Of a stretch of 20,242 nucleotides of DNA, positions 1-10,500 are shown piece by piece. The notes below the pieces were generated by a model. It ran no database searches, was not told the origin of the DNA, and was given only the letters and a program-made list of their open reading frames with translations. The DNA lies in IMG/VR virus record IMGVR_UViG_3300037189_010212, positions 1-20,242 of that record, one strand, 5' to 3'. The position numbers were made by a program, and so were the translations under genes. Positions within the stretch are counted from its first letter, which is position 1, and every line of letters begins with the position of its first letter. This stretch comes from a virus.

Positions 1-474
1 CAATTAAAGTATCTTTTAACACCACAATTTAATACGAATACAAAATATACATTCTCATTAAATAATCCAATTTATAGACCAACTTCAACACAAAATGCTT
101 CTATTTCTTTATCAACATCAGGATTTAAAATAGCAGGAAGCACAGATACATATTATATCGAAGACAATGCAATCGGTAATTTAAGATTATTTTATCTTAC
201 TGCTGCAAACGTTAAAATTTACACACCATCATATATTGGTACAGTAAATTATGCAACTGGTAAAATATCAATTGATAGCATCAATATAACACAAGGTGAC
301 ACTAATGGTAAAATAACTTTTAGAATAGAGCCTGCTTCTTATGACGTAATATCTGTTAGAAATCAATTAGCATTTATAAGAGAACAAGATATAGAAGTAA
401 ATATTATATCTGATAAAATTGCTTCTGGTGAAAGTGTATCAGGAAAAGATTTTATATTCACAAACAGTAGATAA
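1..474 (+). CDS. 6: Baseplate wedge protein gp6, C-terminal part (5' end outside window)
   Basis: The frame is open from base 1 and stops at TAA 472-474, giving the last 157 residues of a protein whose start lies upstream. T4 gp6 is a baseplate wedge subunit that joins neighbouring wedges around the hub. The visible part is beta-rich and follows the C-terminal pattern I associate with gp6 of marine T4-like phages: FSLNNPI near residue 19 of the fragment, a GNLRLFYL strand near residue 59, GTVNYATGKISIDSINI around residue 80, and SVRNQL near residue 118, ending in FTNSR. The position directly before a gp7-position gene and gp8 matches T4 gene order (6-7-8) and supports the call. Only the C-terminal part is seen, so domain completeness cannot be judged. 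The next gene starts 5 nt after the stop. Confidence 0.78.
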   Translation, partial: QLKYLLTPQFNTNTKYTFSLNNPIYRPTSTQNASISLSTSGFKIAGSTDTYYIEDNAIGNLRLFYLTAANVKIYTPSYIGTVNYATGKISIDSINITQGDTNGKITFRIEPASYDVISVRNQLAFIREQDIEVNIISDKIASGESVSGKDFIFTNSR

Positions 475-479
475 AAACT

Positions 480-3116
480 ATGCCAGCTTCAGTAAAAGCA
501 ACAGCATCAATAGTAGTTAATAAACAAGTCCCTGAATTTGTAAGGGATGATAATCAAAAGTTTATTGACTTTCTAAAAGCATACTACGAATGGCTTGAAA
601 ATTTTTACCCACAACAACATTTAGAAGATATAAGAGATATTGATAACACAGTCAATATGTTTGTTGAATATTTTTCAAGAGAAGTGATGCAGAGTATTCC
701 AAGAGAAGTTATATCAGATAAAAGATTCTTAGCGAAACACATTAAAGATTTATACTCTTCAAAAGGAACAGAAGCTTCATATAAGTTTCTTTTTCGCATA
801 TTATTTAATGAAGATGCTGAAGTGTATTTTCCTAAAGTTGACATGCTTCGTGTATCAGATGGTAAATGGAGTGAAAGACAATTAATTCGTGTTATTTCTA
901 CTACAGGTGATGCTCGTAATTTATTAGGACAATTAATTACTCAAACAAGAATATTCCCAAATGGCGATATAGAAAGAGCAACAGCTCGAGTAGAAAATGT
1001 AATTCTTTTTCGTTATTTAACACAAGACATAGCTGAATTAACATTAAGTAAAGATAGTATCATAGGAACATTTAAGCAAACAAATGATATTCAAACATAC
1101 ACTATTACTGGAACATCTTTTGTTGATAACACTTCAATAGTTTGTACTGTATTACCAATCATTCAACAATTTTCAATTATCAATAATCAAGGTGGAACTT
1201 ATAGTAATATTGGAGACATAATTTATTTTTCTTCACCAACAGGAGTTCTTGCTCGTTCAGAAGTAGGAGCAGTTTCTCCTGGATCTGTTTCTGAATTAAT
1301 TGTAGCAGCAGGTGGTACTGGTTATCAAATAGGTGATGTAATTAGTTTTAATAATACAGGAACTGGTGGACCAGAATTATCACCAACATTAACTGCAACT
1401 GGATTTGTTTCAGAAGTCGATAGAGATTCTTTTTTATTAGAAAATAATTCAGGAAAATTACTTTCAGAAGAATTAGGAGATATTGATATTGAGTCTTCAA
1501 ATTCGGGTGCAATTAAGAGAGCAACTTTACTTTCGGGTGGTGCTTTCTACAGCAAACTTCCTATTTGTTCTTTACCAACTGGATCTGGAAGAGCAAATGG
1601 TAAAATATTAGCAGCATCAAACAGTATTGGTAGAATCACAAACATTGTGACTTCTGAGAGTGGATTTGATTACATAAACCCTCCTTATTTTTTTGTACCT
1701 CTTTCAGTAGTTATTAAAAATCCATCAGGAAGTTTTCTAACAGGTGAAACTATTACAAGCTTACCACAATCAATTCGTTTAGAAAGAAATACTGACGATA
1801 ATTTAATCTTAGAAAATGGTGATAAATTTTTAGATGAGAAACAACAAGTTGCTCAAGCTATATTGGAAAAAATAGATAATGATACACATTTAATTAAATT
1901 AAAAGAAGGAACATCTTTTAGTGGATTTTTAAAAGAAGATGAGAGTGGTTATGTATTAGATGAAGATGCTGATATATTTGTAAAAGAAGAATCAGGACAA
2001 TTCCAGCATAATATGAGAATTAAAGGTTTAACTTCTAATACAACTGCAACTATTTGTTCTATATCAAATCCAAATATTCAAGTAAGAGTAAATGCAGTCA
2101 CTTCTCAAGTTGGTGGATTTAGTTCTTCAGATGGACAAATATCAGAAAGTTCTAAACGTATTCAAGACTCTCTTTATTATCAAGATTTTTCATATGTTGT
2201 AAAAGTAGGACAAAGTATTAATCTATATCGTGATGCTGTAAAAAAACTATTACATCCTATTGGTCTGGCTTTATTTGGAGAAGTTAAAATTAAAAACAGT
2301 ATATCCACTCCAATTATTCTTCGAAGAGAAATATTAAACTATCAAATTCGTCAATTAATAGACATGAAAATGAAAGCTGTTGGTAATGCTCGTACAGCTG
2401 GTGAGATGTTTGCTAGTTTAAGTAAGAATCAGGTAGTTTTAAGTATAACAGACTTTGTAGTTTCGGCACTAAATATAAGTGTATTAACTTCAGAATTCTT
2501 ACCAACATTAAACTTTCCAAATCTTACACCACAAGAAGTGTATTTGTTGGATTTAAGGGCAGCAGTTATAGGGTTCGAACAAGCGAAACAGCTTGAAATT
2601 AATCTTGCTAAATTATTAACAAAAGCAACTGCACTGGTTAGAAATCCAGTCACTTTACTTAATAAATCAACTCCTGCTTTCGATGGAAGTGCAAGAAGAT
2701 ATGGTATAAATTTAGTTGATCTTGAAAGATATAAATTTACTCATAAACCAAGTGTTGCAGGTACTAAATTTGCAAACAGTGATGGAACTCCTGCATATAC
2801 AACAGGTACATATGGATTAGTAAATACTTACCCAAATCCAAACTTCAATTATTGGAATTATGGTAATACTCAAATTAAAGATTTTACTAACATAACTGTA
2901 GGAGAAATACTAAATAACCCTTATAGGCAAGTTAATTTTGCAATTGAATCAGAGATTGGTATTATCAGGCTTCCAGCATCAGCTTTAAGATTCTCGACAG
3001 ACGATGCTCGATTTACGTTTGATGATACATTTACTATGGATGCAGACAGTGTAGAAATGGATGCATCTATTTACAAATGGGATAATAACAATTTATTATT
3101 CGACTTATACACATAA
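480..3116 (+). CDS. Baseplate wedge/structural protein in the gp7 position (878 aa)
   Basis: This 878-residue protein lies between gp6 and gp8, where T4 has gene 7 (1,032 aa wedge protein). I recognise it as the large structural protein found there in marine T4-like phages, not by clear similarity to T4 gp7 itself. The N-terminus carries the typical FIDFLKAYYEWLE helix (about residues 28-40) followed by a helical region. Residues about 230-380 contain glycine-rich beta repeats (GGTYSNIGD, GGTGYQIGD at 278, GGAFYSKLP at 353) like those inserted in gp8. Around residues 560-603 is a conserved block, RIQDSLYYQDFSYVVKVGQS followed by a HPIGLALFG element. The C-terminus is rich in Asn, Tyr and Asp. 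There is no good Shine-Dalgarno sequence before ATG 480, which follows the gp6 stop by 5 nt, so translational coupling is likely. It probably acts in the baseplate periphery; equivalence to gp7 is inferred from position. Confidence 0.75.
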   Translation: MPASVKATASIVVNKQVPEFVRDDNQKFIDFLKAYYEWLENFYPQQHLEDIRDIDNTVNMFVEYFSREVMQSIPREVISDKRFLAKHIKDLYSSKGTEASYKFLFRILFNEDAEVYFPKVDMLRVSDGKWSERQLIRVISTTGDARNLLGQLITQTRIFPNGDIERATARVENVILFRYLTQDIAELTLSKDSIIGTFKQTNDIQTYTITGTSFVDNTSIVCTVLPIIQQFSIINNQGGTYSNIGDIIYFSSPTGVLARSEVGAVSPGSVSELIVAAGGTGYQIGDVISFNNTGTGGPELSPTLTATGFVSEVDRDSFLLENNSGKLLSEELGDIDIESSNSGAIKRATLLSGGAFYSKLPICSLPTGSGRANGKILAASNSIGRITNIVTSESGFDYINPPYFFVPLSVVIKNPSGSFLTGETITSLPQSIRLERNTDDNLILENGDKFLDEKQQVAQAILEKIDNDTHLIKLKEGTSFSGFLKEDESGYVLDEDADIFVKEESGQFQHNMRIKGLTSNTTATICSISNPNIQVRVNAVTSQVGGFSSSDGQISESSKRIQDSLYYQDFSYVVKVGQSINLYRDAVKKLLHPIGLALFGEVKIKNSISTPIILRREILNYQIRQLIDMKMKAVGNARTAGEMFASLSKNQVVLSITDFVVSALNISVLTSEFLPTLNFPNLTPQEVYLLDLRAAVIGFEQAKQLEINLAKLLTKATALVRNPVTLLNKSTPAFDGSARRYGINLVDLERYKFTHKPSVAGTKFANSDGTPAYTTGTYGLVNTYPNPNFNYWNYGNTQIKDFTNITVGEILNNPYRQVNFAIESEIGIIRLPASALRFSTDDARFTFDDTFTMDADSVEMDASIYKWDNNNLLFDLYT

Positions 3117-3121
3117 ACATT

Positions 3122-3126
3122 AAGGA
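3122..3126 (+). promoter_or_regulatory. Ribosome binding site of gp8
   Basis: AAGGA lies 9 nt before ATG 3136, in the 19-nt gap after the preceding stop. It fixes the gp8 start, and the encoded N-terminus matches the expected start of marine gp8 proteins. Confidence 0.7.
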
Positions 3127-3135
3127 AAAATAACC

Positions 3136-4551
3136 ATGGCAGCAATTATTTCAAACAAATTCCGCATTCATAATGCGCAATCATTTTTAGAGGGATTCGA
3201 TGAAGCATCCCCAACATCAATATATCTTGGTATAGGTCGTCCACAAAGTTGGACTGATGATAACTTACCAGATACACCAACAGATACAGTCGGCGACGAA
3301 TTATATTACTGGGATGATATGATCGCTTTAAAGCGAGTACAAGCATCTGATGTAATATTAGCAATCCCAAGAAGAGATTGGACATCAGGAAATTATTATG
3401 ACATTTATCGTCATGATTATAATGGTACGACTGCTGGAGTAAATATAACTTCAGGTGGTGCAACTACTCCTGCTACTTTATTTAATGCAAACTTTTTCGT
3501 GATTACAGATGAATATAACGTTTACAAAGTTATAGATAATAGAAATACAGCTGGTACTGTTGTTGCTTCTGTAAATAAACCAACTGGAACAGGAACTGCT
3601 ATATTTTCTACAGCTGATGGTTATGCTTGGAAATATATGTTTACAGTATCTCCTGCTAATGTTTTAAAATTCGTTTCTACCGATTTTATCCCAGTTAAAC
3701 GTCTTATTTCTAATCCTGGAACAACTGATGCGTATTACAATCAATATCTAGTCGAACAAGCTGCAGTCGATGGACGTATTGATAATATAGTTCGTGTGAA
3801 TGCAGGATCTGGTTATTCAAGTACTCCAACTGTGGCAATCACAGGTGATGGAACTGGTGCTACAGCAACTGCTGTACGTGATGCTGGTACAAACACAATT
3901 ACACGAGTAGATATTACTTCAGGTGGTTCAGGATACACTTATGCCACTGTGACATTTTCAGGTGGTGGTGGAGCGAATGCTTCTGCAACTGCAATCATTT
4001 CACCAAAAGGTGGACATGGTTCTGATGCTATAAAAGAATTAGGTGGATTCTATGTAATGATGAACGTAAGATTAGAATACAATGATGGATCAGGCGACTT
4101 CCCAGTTGATAATGATTATCGTCGTATTACATTAATACGTGATCCTTACAATTTCGGTTCAACAACACCTGCAACTCTTTCAACAAGAACAGCATCTAAA
4201 TCAATCGCTTATTCTGCATTAGCTGGCACATTATTAAATGACCGACTAATCATAGGTGGTACATCAGGTGCTAAAGGAAGAATTACTAGCATTGATACAG
4301 CGAATACAACTATTAGATATATTCAAACACGTACAGACAATCCAACTGGTGTAGCATTTCAAGCTGCTGAAACAGTGACGATGTATGCTACTGATAATAC
4401 TACACCAACTGCTGTGACATTTACTTCTGGCTCTTTAACAAATCCAGAAATACAGCCAGATAGTGGTGATGTAATCTATGTTGAAAATCGTAGACCAATC
4501 AATCGTGCTATCGATCAAATCGAAGATATTAAAATTATCGTAGAAATGTAG
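3136..4551 (+). CDS. 8: Baseplate wedge protein gp8
   Basis: This is the gp8 wedge subunit, a structural protein that sits with gp7 and gp10 in the T4 baseplate. The N-terminal third carries features I recognise from gp8 of marine T4-like phages: FRIHNAQSF at residues 9-17, then a YLGIGRPQSWTDDN strand-loop, DDMIALKRVQASDV, RRDWTSG, FVITDEYNVYKVIDN, and WKYMFTVSPANVLKFV followed by FIPV. The protein has 471 residues against 334 in T4. The extra length comes mainly from two tandem glycine-rich GSGY repeats (residues 216-295) and a GGTSGAKGRITSID module (about 374-388). The end (ENRRPINRAIDQIEDIKIIVEM) is typical. A good ribosome site precedes it. The following DUF4815 gene starts 39 nt downstream, the largest gap in the window. 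Confidence 0.92.
   Translation: MAAIISNKFRIHNAQSFLEGFDEASPTSIYLGIGRPQSWTDDNLPDTPTDTVGDELYYWDDMIALKRVQASDVILAIPRRDWTSGNYYDIYRHDYNGTTAGVNITSGGATTPATLFNANFFVITDEYNVYKVIDNRNTAGTVVASVNKPTGTGTAIFSTADGYAWKYMFTVSPANVLKFVSTDFIPVKRLISNPGTTDAYYNQYLVEQAAVDGRIDNIVRVNAGSGYSSTPTVAITGDGTGATATAVRDAGTNTITRVDITSGGSGYTYATVTFSGGGGANASATAIISPKGGHGSDAIKELGGFYVMMNVRLEYNDGSGDFPVDNDYRRITLIRDPYNFGSTTPATLSTRTASKSIAYSALAGTLLNDRLIIGGTSGAKGRITSIDTANTTIRYIQTRTDNPTGVAFQAAETVTMYATDNTTPTAVTFTSGSLTNPEIQPDSGDVIYVENRRPINRAIDQIEDIKIIVEM
3781..4020 (+). repeat. Tandem glycine-rich GSGY beta repeats within gp8
   Basis: Two 40-codon units lie back to back (residues 216-255 and 256-295). They align as AGSGYSSTPTVAITGDGTGA against GGSGYTYATVTFSGGGGANA, each followed by an alternating Ala-Thr strand. 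They insert into the wedge protein and explain much of its excess length over T4 gp8. Related GGTGY elements occur in the preceding 878-residue protein. Confidence 0.7.
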
Positions 4552-4565
4552 AATTTAGTTTCTAC
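4548..4565 (+). other. Small hairpin across the gp8 stop codon
   Basis: GTAGAA (4548-4553) and TTCTAC (4560-4565) can form a 6-bp stem with a 6-nt loop, followed by a short pyrimidine run. The stop codon TAG (4549-4551) lies in the stem. With only two G-C pairs it is weak, and no function is claimed; it could be a poor terminator or a chance palindrome in AT-rich DNA. Confidence 0.25.
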
Positions 4566-4590
4566 TTTCTTAACAACTATATAAAGAAGC

Positions 4591-7500
4591 ATGAGTATAA
4601 ATTTTAACGTCACTCCATATTTTGATGACTTTAATGAGTCAAAACAATTCCTTCGTGTATTGTTTCGTCCAGGATATGCAGTACAAGCACGTGAATTAAC
4701 TCAACTTCAAACAATCCTTCAAAATCAAATTAGTCGTTTTGGAAACCATGTCTTTAAAAACGGATCAATGGTTGTTCCAGGAGAAGTCAATTTTGATAAT
4801 CAAGTACATTTTGCAAAACTAGAAGATCTATTTGGCAATACAAATGTCACTTCTTATCTAACTCAATTCAGAGATAAAATAATCACAGGTCAAACATCAG
4901 GTGTTAAAGCTGTTGTAATTGATACATCTGAGTGCGGATGTATGGTTCCAGGAGATAGCAATGTTGCTACTCTTTACTTTAAGATGACTGATACTGCTGA
5001 TGATGGTGAAACAAAAAGATTTATTCCAGGAGAAATAATCACTGCAGCTGCAGCTGATAATACAACTGCAAATAATTATAGATTAACAGCGAATCAAGTA
5101 TCTGACATTTCAGTGACTATTAAAACATTCGGTGATACAGGTCAAGCTGCAACTGTTTATACAAATAGCCCAACAACTGATGTATTAGGTTATGGAACAG
5201 TTGTTGAAGTAAAAGAAGGAATATACTACATCGATGGATATTTTGTAAAAAATCCTGAATTACATTTATACGTTGGAAGATTTACAAATACAGTCACTGC
5301 TCGTGTAGGATTTGAAGTAATAGAAGAAGTAATCACACCAGAACAAGATGCTACATTAAATGATAACGCACAAGGTTCGAATAACTTTGCTGCTCCAGGA
5401 GCACATAGATATAAAGTTTCAGTTAATTTAAAAAGACTTACTTTAAACACAACAGATACAATTAAATTTATAGAATTATTACGTTTAAAAGATGGTTCAT
5501 TATTACATAAAGTTGATAAAACTTCTTATGCTGAATTAGAAAAAACTTTTGCTCGAAGAACATTTGATGAATCTGGTTCTTATGAAGTAAATAAATTTAA
5601 TCTTACATCTAGAGAACATTTAAACACTGGCACAAATGGTGGTGTATTTCCTACTGCTCCAGCAACTCCAGTTGCAGGAATTACATATGGAAGCAACGAT
5701 AAAGTAGCAATCGCTGTTGATCCAGGAAAAGCATATATTGAAGGATATGAAGTTGAATCAATTTCAACTAGATTTTTAAGTATAAACAGAGCAAGACCAA
5801 TTAACAATGTCGAAAACGGACACATATCAAGATTAGATGACCAACCTATCGGAACAACTGTAGGAAATCATATATTAGTCAATTCAGTACAAGGACTTCC
5901 ACCAATAAGCACATTTGGAATAATATATCTTTGGGCTGGTATTGATAATCACATTACTCCACCAACAATCGGAACAACAACTAATATAAACAAAACTGGA
6001 TTAATCGGAACTGCTAGAATTAAATCGTTTCAATTACATTCATCTTCTTATTCTTCTCCAACTTTTAAACTTGGTTTATTTGATCTTAAATTAGAGTCAG
6101 GTTATAATTTTGAGAGAGATGTAAAATGGATATCAGATGTTGGTGCAACTAACCCAATTGGATTTTTCGCACAAATAGATCAAACAACAACTCCAGTATC
6201 TTTAATCGGTACAGTATCAGGCACTTCTGGTGCTGCTACACTTACAGGTGTTGGTACTAGATTTCAAGATGAATATAAAATAGGAGATGCTGTAGTTCTT
6301 ACAACATCAAATACATTTGTTGGATTTGTAGATGCAATAGCTTCACCAACTTCATTAACGATTGATAGAAATTTTGCGGTATCTTACACAGGTGTGGTTT
6401 ATGCTCGTGGTTCATCACCAATCTATAATCCTGAATTTCAATCATTAGTATTTAATACAGGAATTGAAAATACAAAAACTTTACGTGGTTTAGATGCAGC
6501 AACTCTTCAAGATACTGTACTTTCTTCTACTCAAACTGTAAGACGTACAATAACTGCAACTTCGACTGCTGGTGGTGATTGGATTCATACATTAACAGAA
6601 GCCACAGAATTTTTCTTAACAGATACAGATTTATCGAATTATACATTATTTGACAATGTAGCAAAAACAGTTGTAAATTTAACTGCTGCAGCAATTTCTT
6701 TTGATAGCGAATCAAATCGTAAAACTATCACAATTACTGGATTAACAGGTTCAAGAAGTTATACACTTTTAACAAGCATATTTCAAAATGGTGTAAGTGC
6801 TAGAGAAAAAATTAAAACAAAAACTTCATATACACAAACTATCACAACTGCGTTAGCTGTGACTGGTAAATCTATTTTATTAGATCATGCTGATGTTTGT
6901 GAAATAGTTTCTGTTTTTATGACTCCAGGAAATTACAATTCATACAGTTCAGCTGGTGCAATTAATATAACTAATAGATTTACATTAGATTCAGGACAAA
7001 GATTATCTCATTATCAAAAAGGTGCATTAGTATTAAAAGATGGTGTAGGAATACCAACTGGTGCTATACAAGTAGTTTATAGATATTTTGCTTATAGTAG
7101 TACAGGAAACTATTTCAGTGTTGATAGTTATTCATCTATACCTTATGAAGATATACCAGAATTTAAAATAACAAATCCTGATGGTACAACAACTACAATT
7201 CCATTACATGATGTTATTGATTATCGTCCAGTAATTTCTGGTGCAAATACATTCACACCAAATATACCAAAGATTGGTACAGATTTCAATACAAGTATTG
7301 CAAATTATCTACCACGTTGGGATAAACTAATTTTAGACAGTGTTGGTAATTTTTCTATTCTTACAGGAGTACCAGCATTCGAACCAAAACAACCAGAAGA
7401 TCCAAAAGAAGGATTAATTTTAGGAACAGTTTTCTTACCAGCTTACACTAAACGAGCATCAGATGTACAAATATTTAAACGTGATAATCGTAGATACACA

Positions 7501-10500
7501 ATGCGTGATATTGGTTTCCTTGAAAGACGTCTTTCAAATTTAGAATATTACACAAGTTTAAATTTATTAGAAAAAGAAACATCAACATTTAGTATTAAAT
7601 CAGCTACAAGTGGCTTAGATAGATTTAAAAATGGATTCTTAGTAGATCAATTTACAGGTCATGGTATAGGAAACGTTCAACACCCTGATTATCGTATTGC
7701 AGTTGATAGTGCAAAAAGAGAATTAAGACCAATGCACTTTACAGATGCTTTAGATATTATTGAAAACTTAGATTCTGGTCCGCAAAGAGCAAGTAGAGAT
7801 TATCAGAGAACAAATGACTTAATTACATTACCATATACTGAATCATCATTTATTTTTAATCCAAATGCTTCAAGAACTATTGATGTAAATCCTTATAAGA
7901 TTGGTGCATTTAAAGGTGAGATTGAATTAACACCTGAAGGAGACTTTTGGAAAGAAACTGATAGAAGACCAGATTTAAATGTAAATGACGATAATGGTTA
8001 TGATGCTATAAGATTCTTAGGTGAACAAATTGGTGTCACTGGCACAAACTGGAATGAGTGGTCTTATAACTGGACTGGTTCAACAGATCAAGTAAGACAA
8101 TTTGAAACTTGGAATGCAGGTTTTGAAGAAACAATTACAACTCAAACAGGGACTCAGTCACGTGAAGGAATTCAAACATCATTATCAGGAAGTGTAAATC
8201 AAATAAATTATGGCGATCGTGTTGTAGATATTTCTTATATACCTTTTATTCGTCCAAGAACTGTATCAATTATTGCTAGAAACTTAAAACCAGATACTAA
8301 GTTTTATGGATTCTTTGATGGTATAAGAGTAGATTCTTCTTATGTTAAACCAGCAGATGTATTCCGTTTGACAAAAGTTGGTGGTGCTGCTGATTTAAAC
8401 TTTAATGTTCAACAAACTATTCAAACAGTTCTTTCAGATGATTTAGCAAGAACAGATTCTCAAGGTGTATTTCAACCAGCATTTTATTTTGGTGATATAC
8501 TAAAAAATTCAGTACATACACCAGTTGTAATTCAAACAGTTAATCATATAACTAATGCTCTTGGAGAATCATCATTTACATTAACTGTATCATCTGCAAC
8601 AGGAATAAATCCAGGACATCATGTTCATTTATATAATTTTAATGCTGTAAGAGCAAACCCTCAAGTCGTTTCAACTATAATTGAAAATAATTTTACTTCA
8701 ACTATTACTACTTTTGGAAGTAATCATTCAAAACAATTAAATTTAAGAATATTTAAAGTTATAGCAGTAGCTGGAACAACAATAACATTAGCAAACATTA
8801 ATGGTTCATTAATTGAACCATTTGATTCTTACTCAACTACAGCATATCCAGCAGGAGATGGTGCTAGATTACAAAGATTACAAGCAAGTGGTATTGCTAA
8901 TTTCGAAGGACCACAAACATCAGCAACTGTTCGTAATATTTCAATAATTAATATTAAAAATGGATTTGCTATTGGTGATGTATTAACTGGAGAAGTTGAT
9001 ATAGGATCTGGTGCTAAGAATCGTGTGACAATAACTTCAATTAATGGTGGAACTGATTCTTCAATCGCACCTACAATGAAAGCTATTGGTGATTCAATTC
9101 GTACCGATTCTAATGGTTCAGTTTGTTGTGTGTTTAATATACCAGCAGATAGATTTAGAACTGGAGAAAGAACATTTAAATTAATTGATAATATTTCAAA
9201 TAACGATCAAGATTTTGATTCAAAAGGATCTTCTTCTTATATTGCATCTGGGACAACTTTAAGTAAAGAAAGAACTATTGTAAATTCTAGAGATGTAAGA
9301 TATGTACAAGATAGAGTTTTCGAAGAAATACCATCAAGACGTACTACTACAACTACTCGTCTTCTTTACACAATACAAAGAGGACATGATCCTGTAGCAC
9401 AAACGTTTATAGTTTCATCAAAAGGTGGTGCTTTCGTTTCTTCAGTAGATTTATATTTTGAAGAAGCAGGAGCAAGACCTATTATTGTTGAATTAAGAGT
9501 GACTAATAATGGTGTACCATCTTCACGTGTAGTTCCATTTACAACTGTGACTAAATCTCCTTCTGAGATTAATGTATCAGCAAATGGTTTAGCTGCAACT
9601 AACTTTAAATTTTTAGCACCTGTATATTTACAAGATAATGAAACTTATGCTATCGTAGTAAGAACTGACGAGCCAGGAGCAAAAATATTTATTTCTGAAT
9701 TAGGAGAAGAGGATTTAATTACCACAAACATCATTACTCAACAACCATTAACTGGATCTTTATATCTATCACAAAATTCACAAGAATATAAAATTAATCC
9801 TTTATTGGATATGAAATTTAAATTATACTCTTGTACATTTGATACAAGTGTTGTTGCTGATGTTGAATTAAAAGCTAATCCACCAATTACATTTACATTA
9901 GATGAAAATCCTTTTGAATTTACTCCATCAACACCACATGTGAGAGTGAAAGCTAGAAATCATGGATTTAATTTTAATGATGTTGCAATTATATCAGGTG
10001 TCGCTCCAGGACTTTATGGTGCAGCTTCACCAAATGGCGCACCGCACACATTATTAAATGGATCTCATTTTGTATTAGCTGAAGGATTAACTAAAGATTC
10101 TTTCATGATACAATTACAAACTACTGATGCAAATGCTGTAAATTTATTAACAGGAACAACTGCTAACTTTGTAAAATCAAACGTTGGTGGAACAAATGTT
10201 TTATGTTCTCGCCAATTAAACGTAGATGCTATTTATTTAAAAACTAACGATTTAATCTTTACAGATACAAGTATAAACTATTTTGTTTCTGCTTCAGATG
10301 CTGCTGGTACACCTACTGATTTCTTACCAATGGTTGCAAATGAAAATTATTATTTCACAAGTAGAAAAGTAATTAAATCTTATGAGAACCAAGTATTACT
10401 TTCAACTTCTCCTCTATTAAAGAGACCAAGTTTAAAAATACGTGCTCAATTAAGATCAACTAATCCAAATATATCACCTGTGATTGATTTACAAAAATCA

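Noticed and set aside
3146-3463. Antisense reading frame of 105 codons opposite gp8, and similar antisense frames at 605-844, 5226-5450, 18053-18343 and 19868-20149.
   Set aside because: They lie opposite strongly supported genes, have no ribosome sites, and their products are low-complexity mirror translations (Leu, His, Gln and Tyr rich).
4548-4565. Hairpin after gp8 as a possible transcription terminator.
   Set aside because: The stem has only two G-C pairs and no long T run, and the operon continues 26 nt later. Kept only as a low-confidence structure.
4930-4941. ECGC (CxC) in the DUF4815 protein as a possible metal site.
   Set aside because: Only two cysteines are close together, with no second pair nearby; there is no support for zinc binding.
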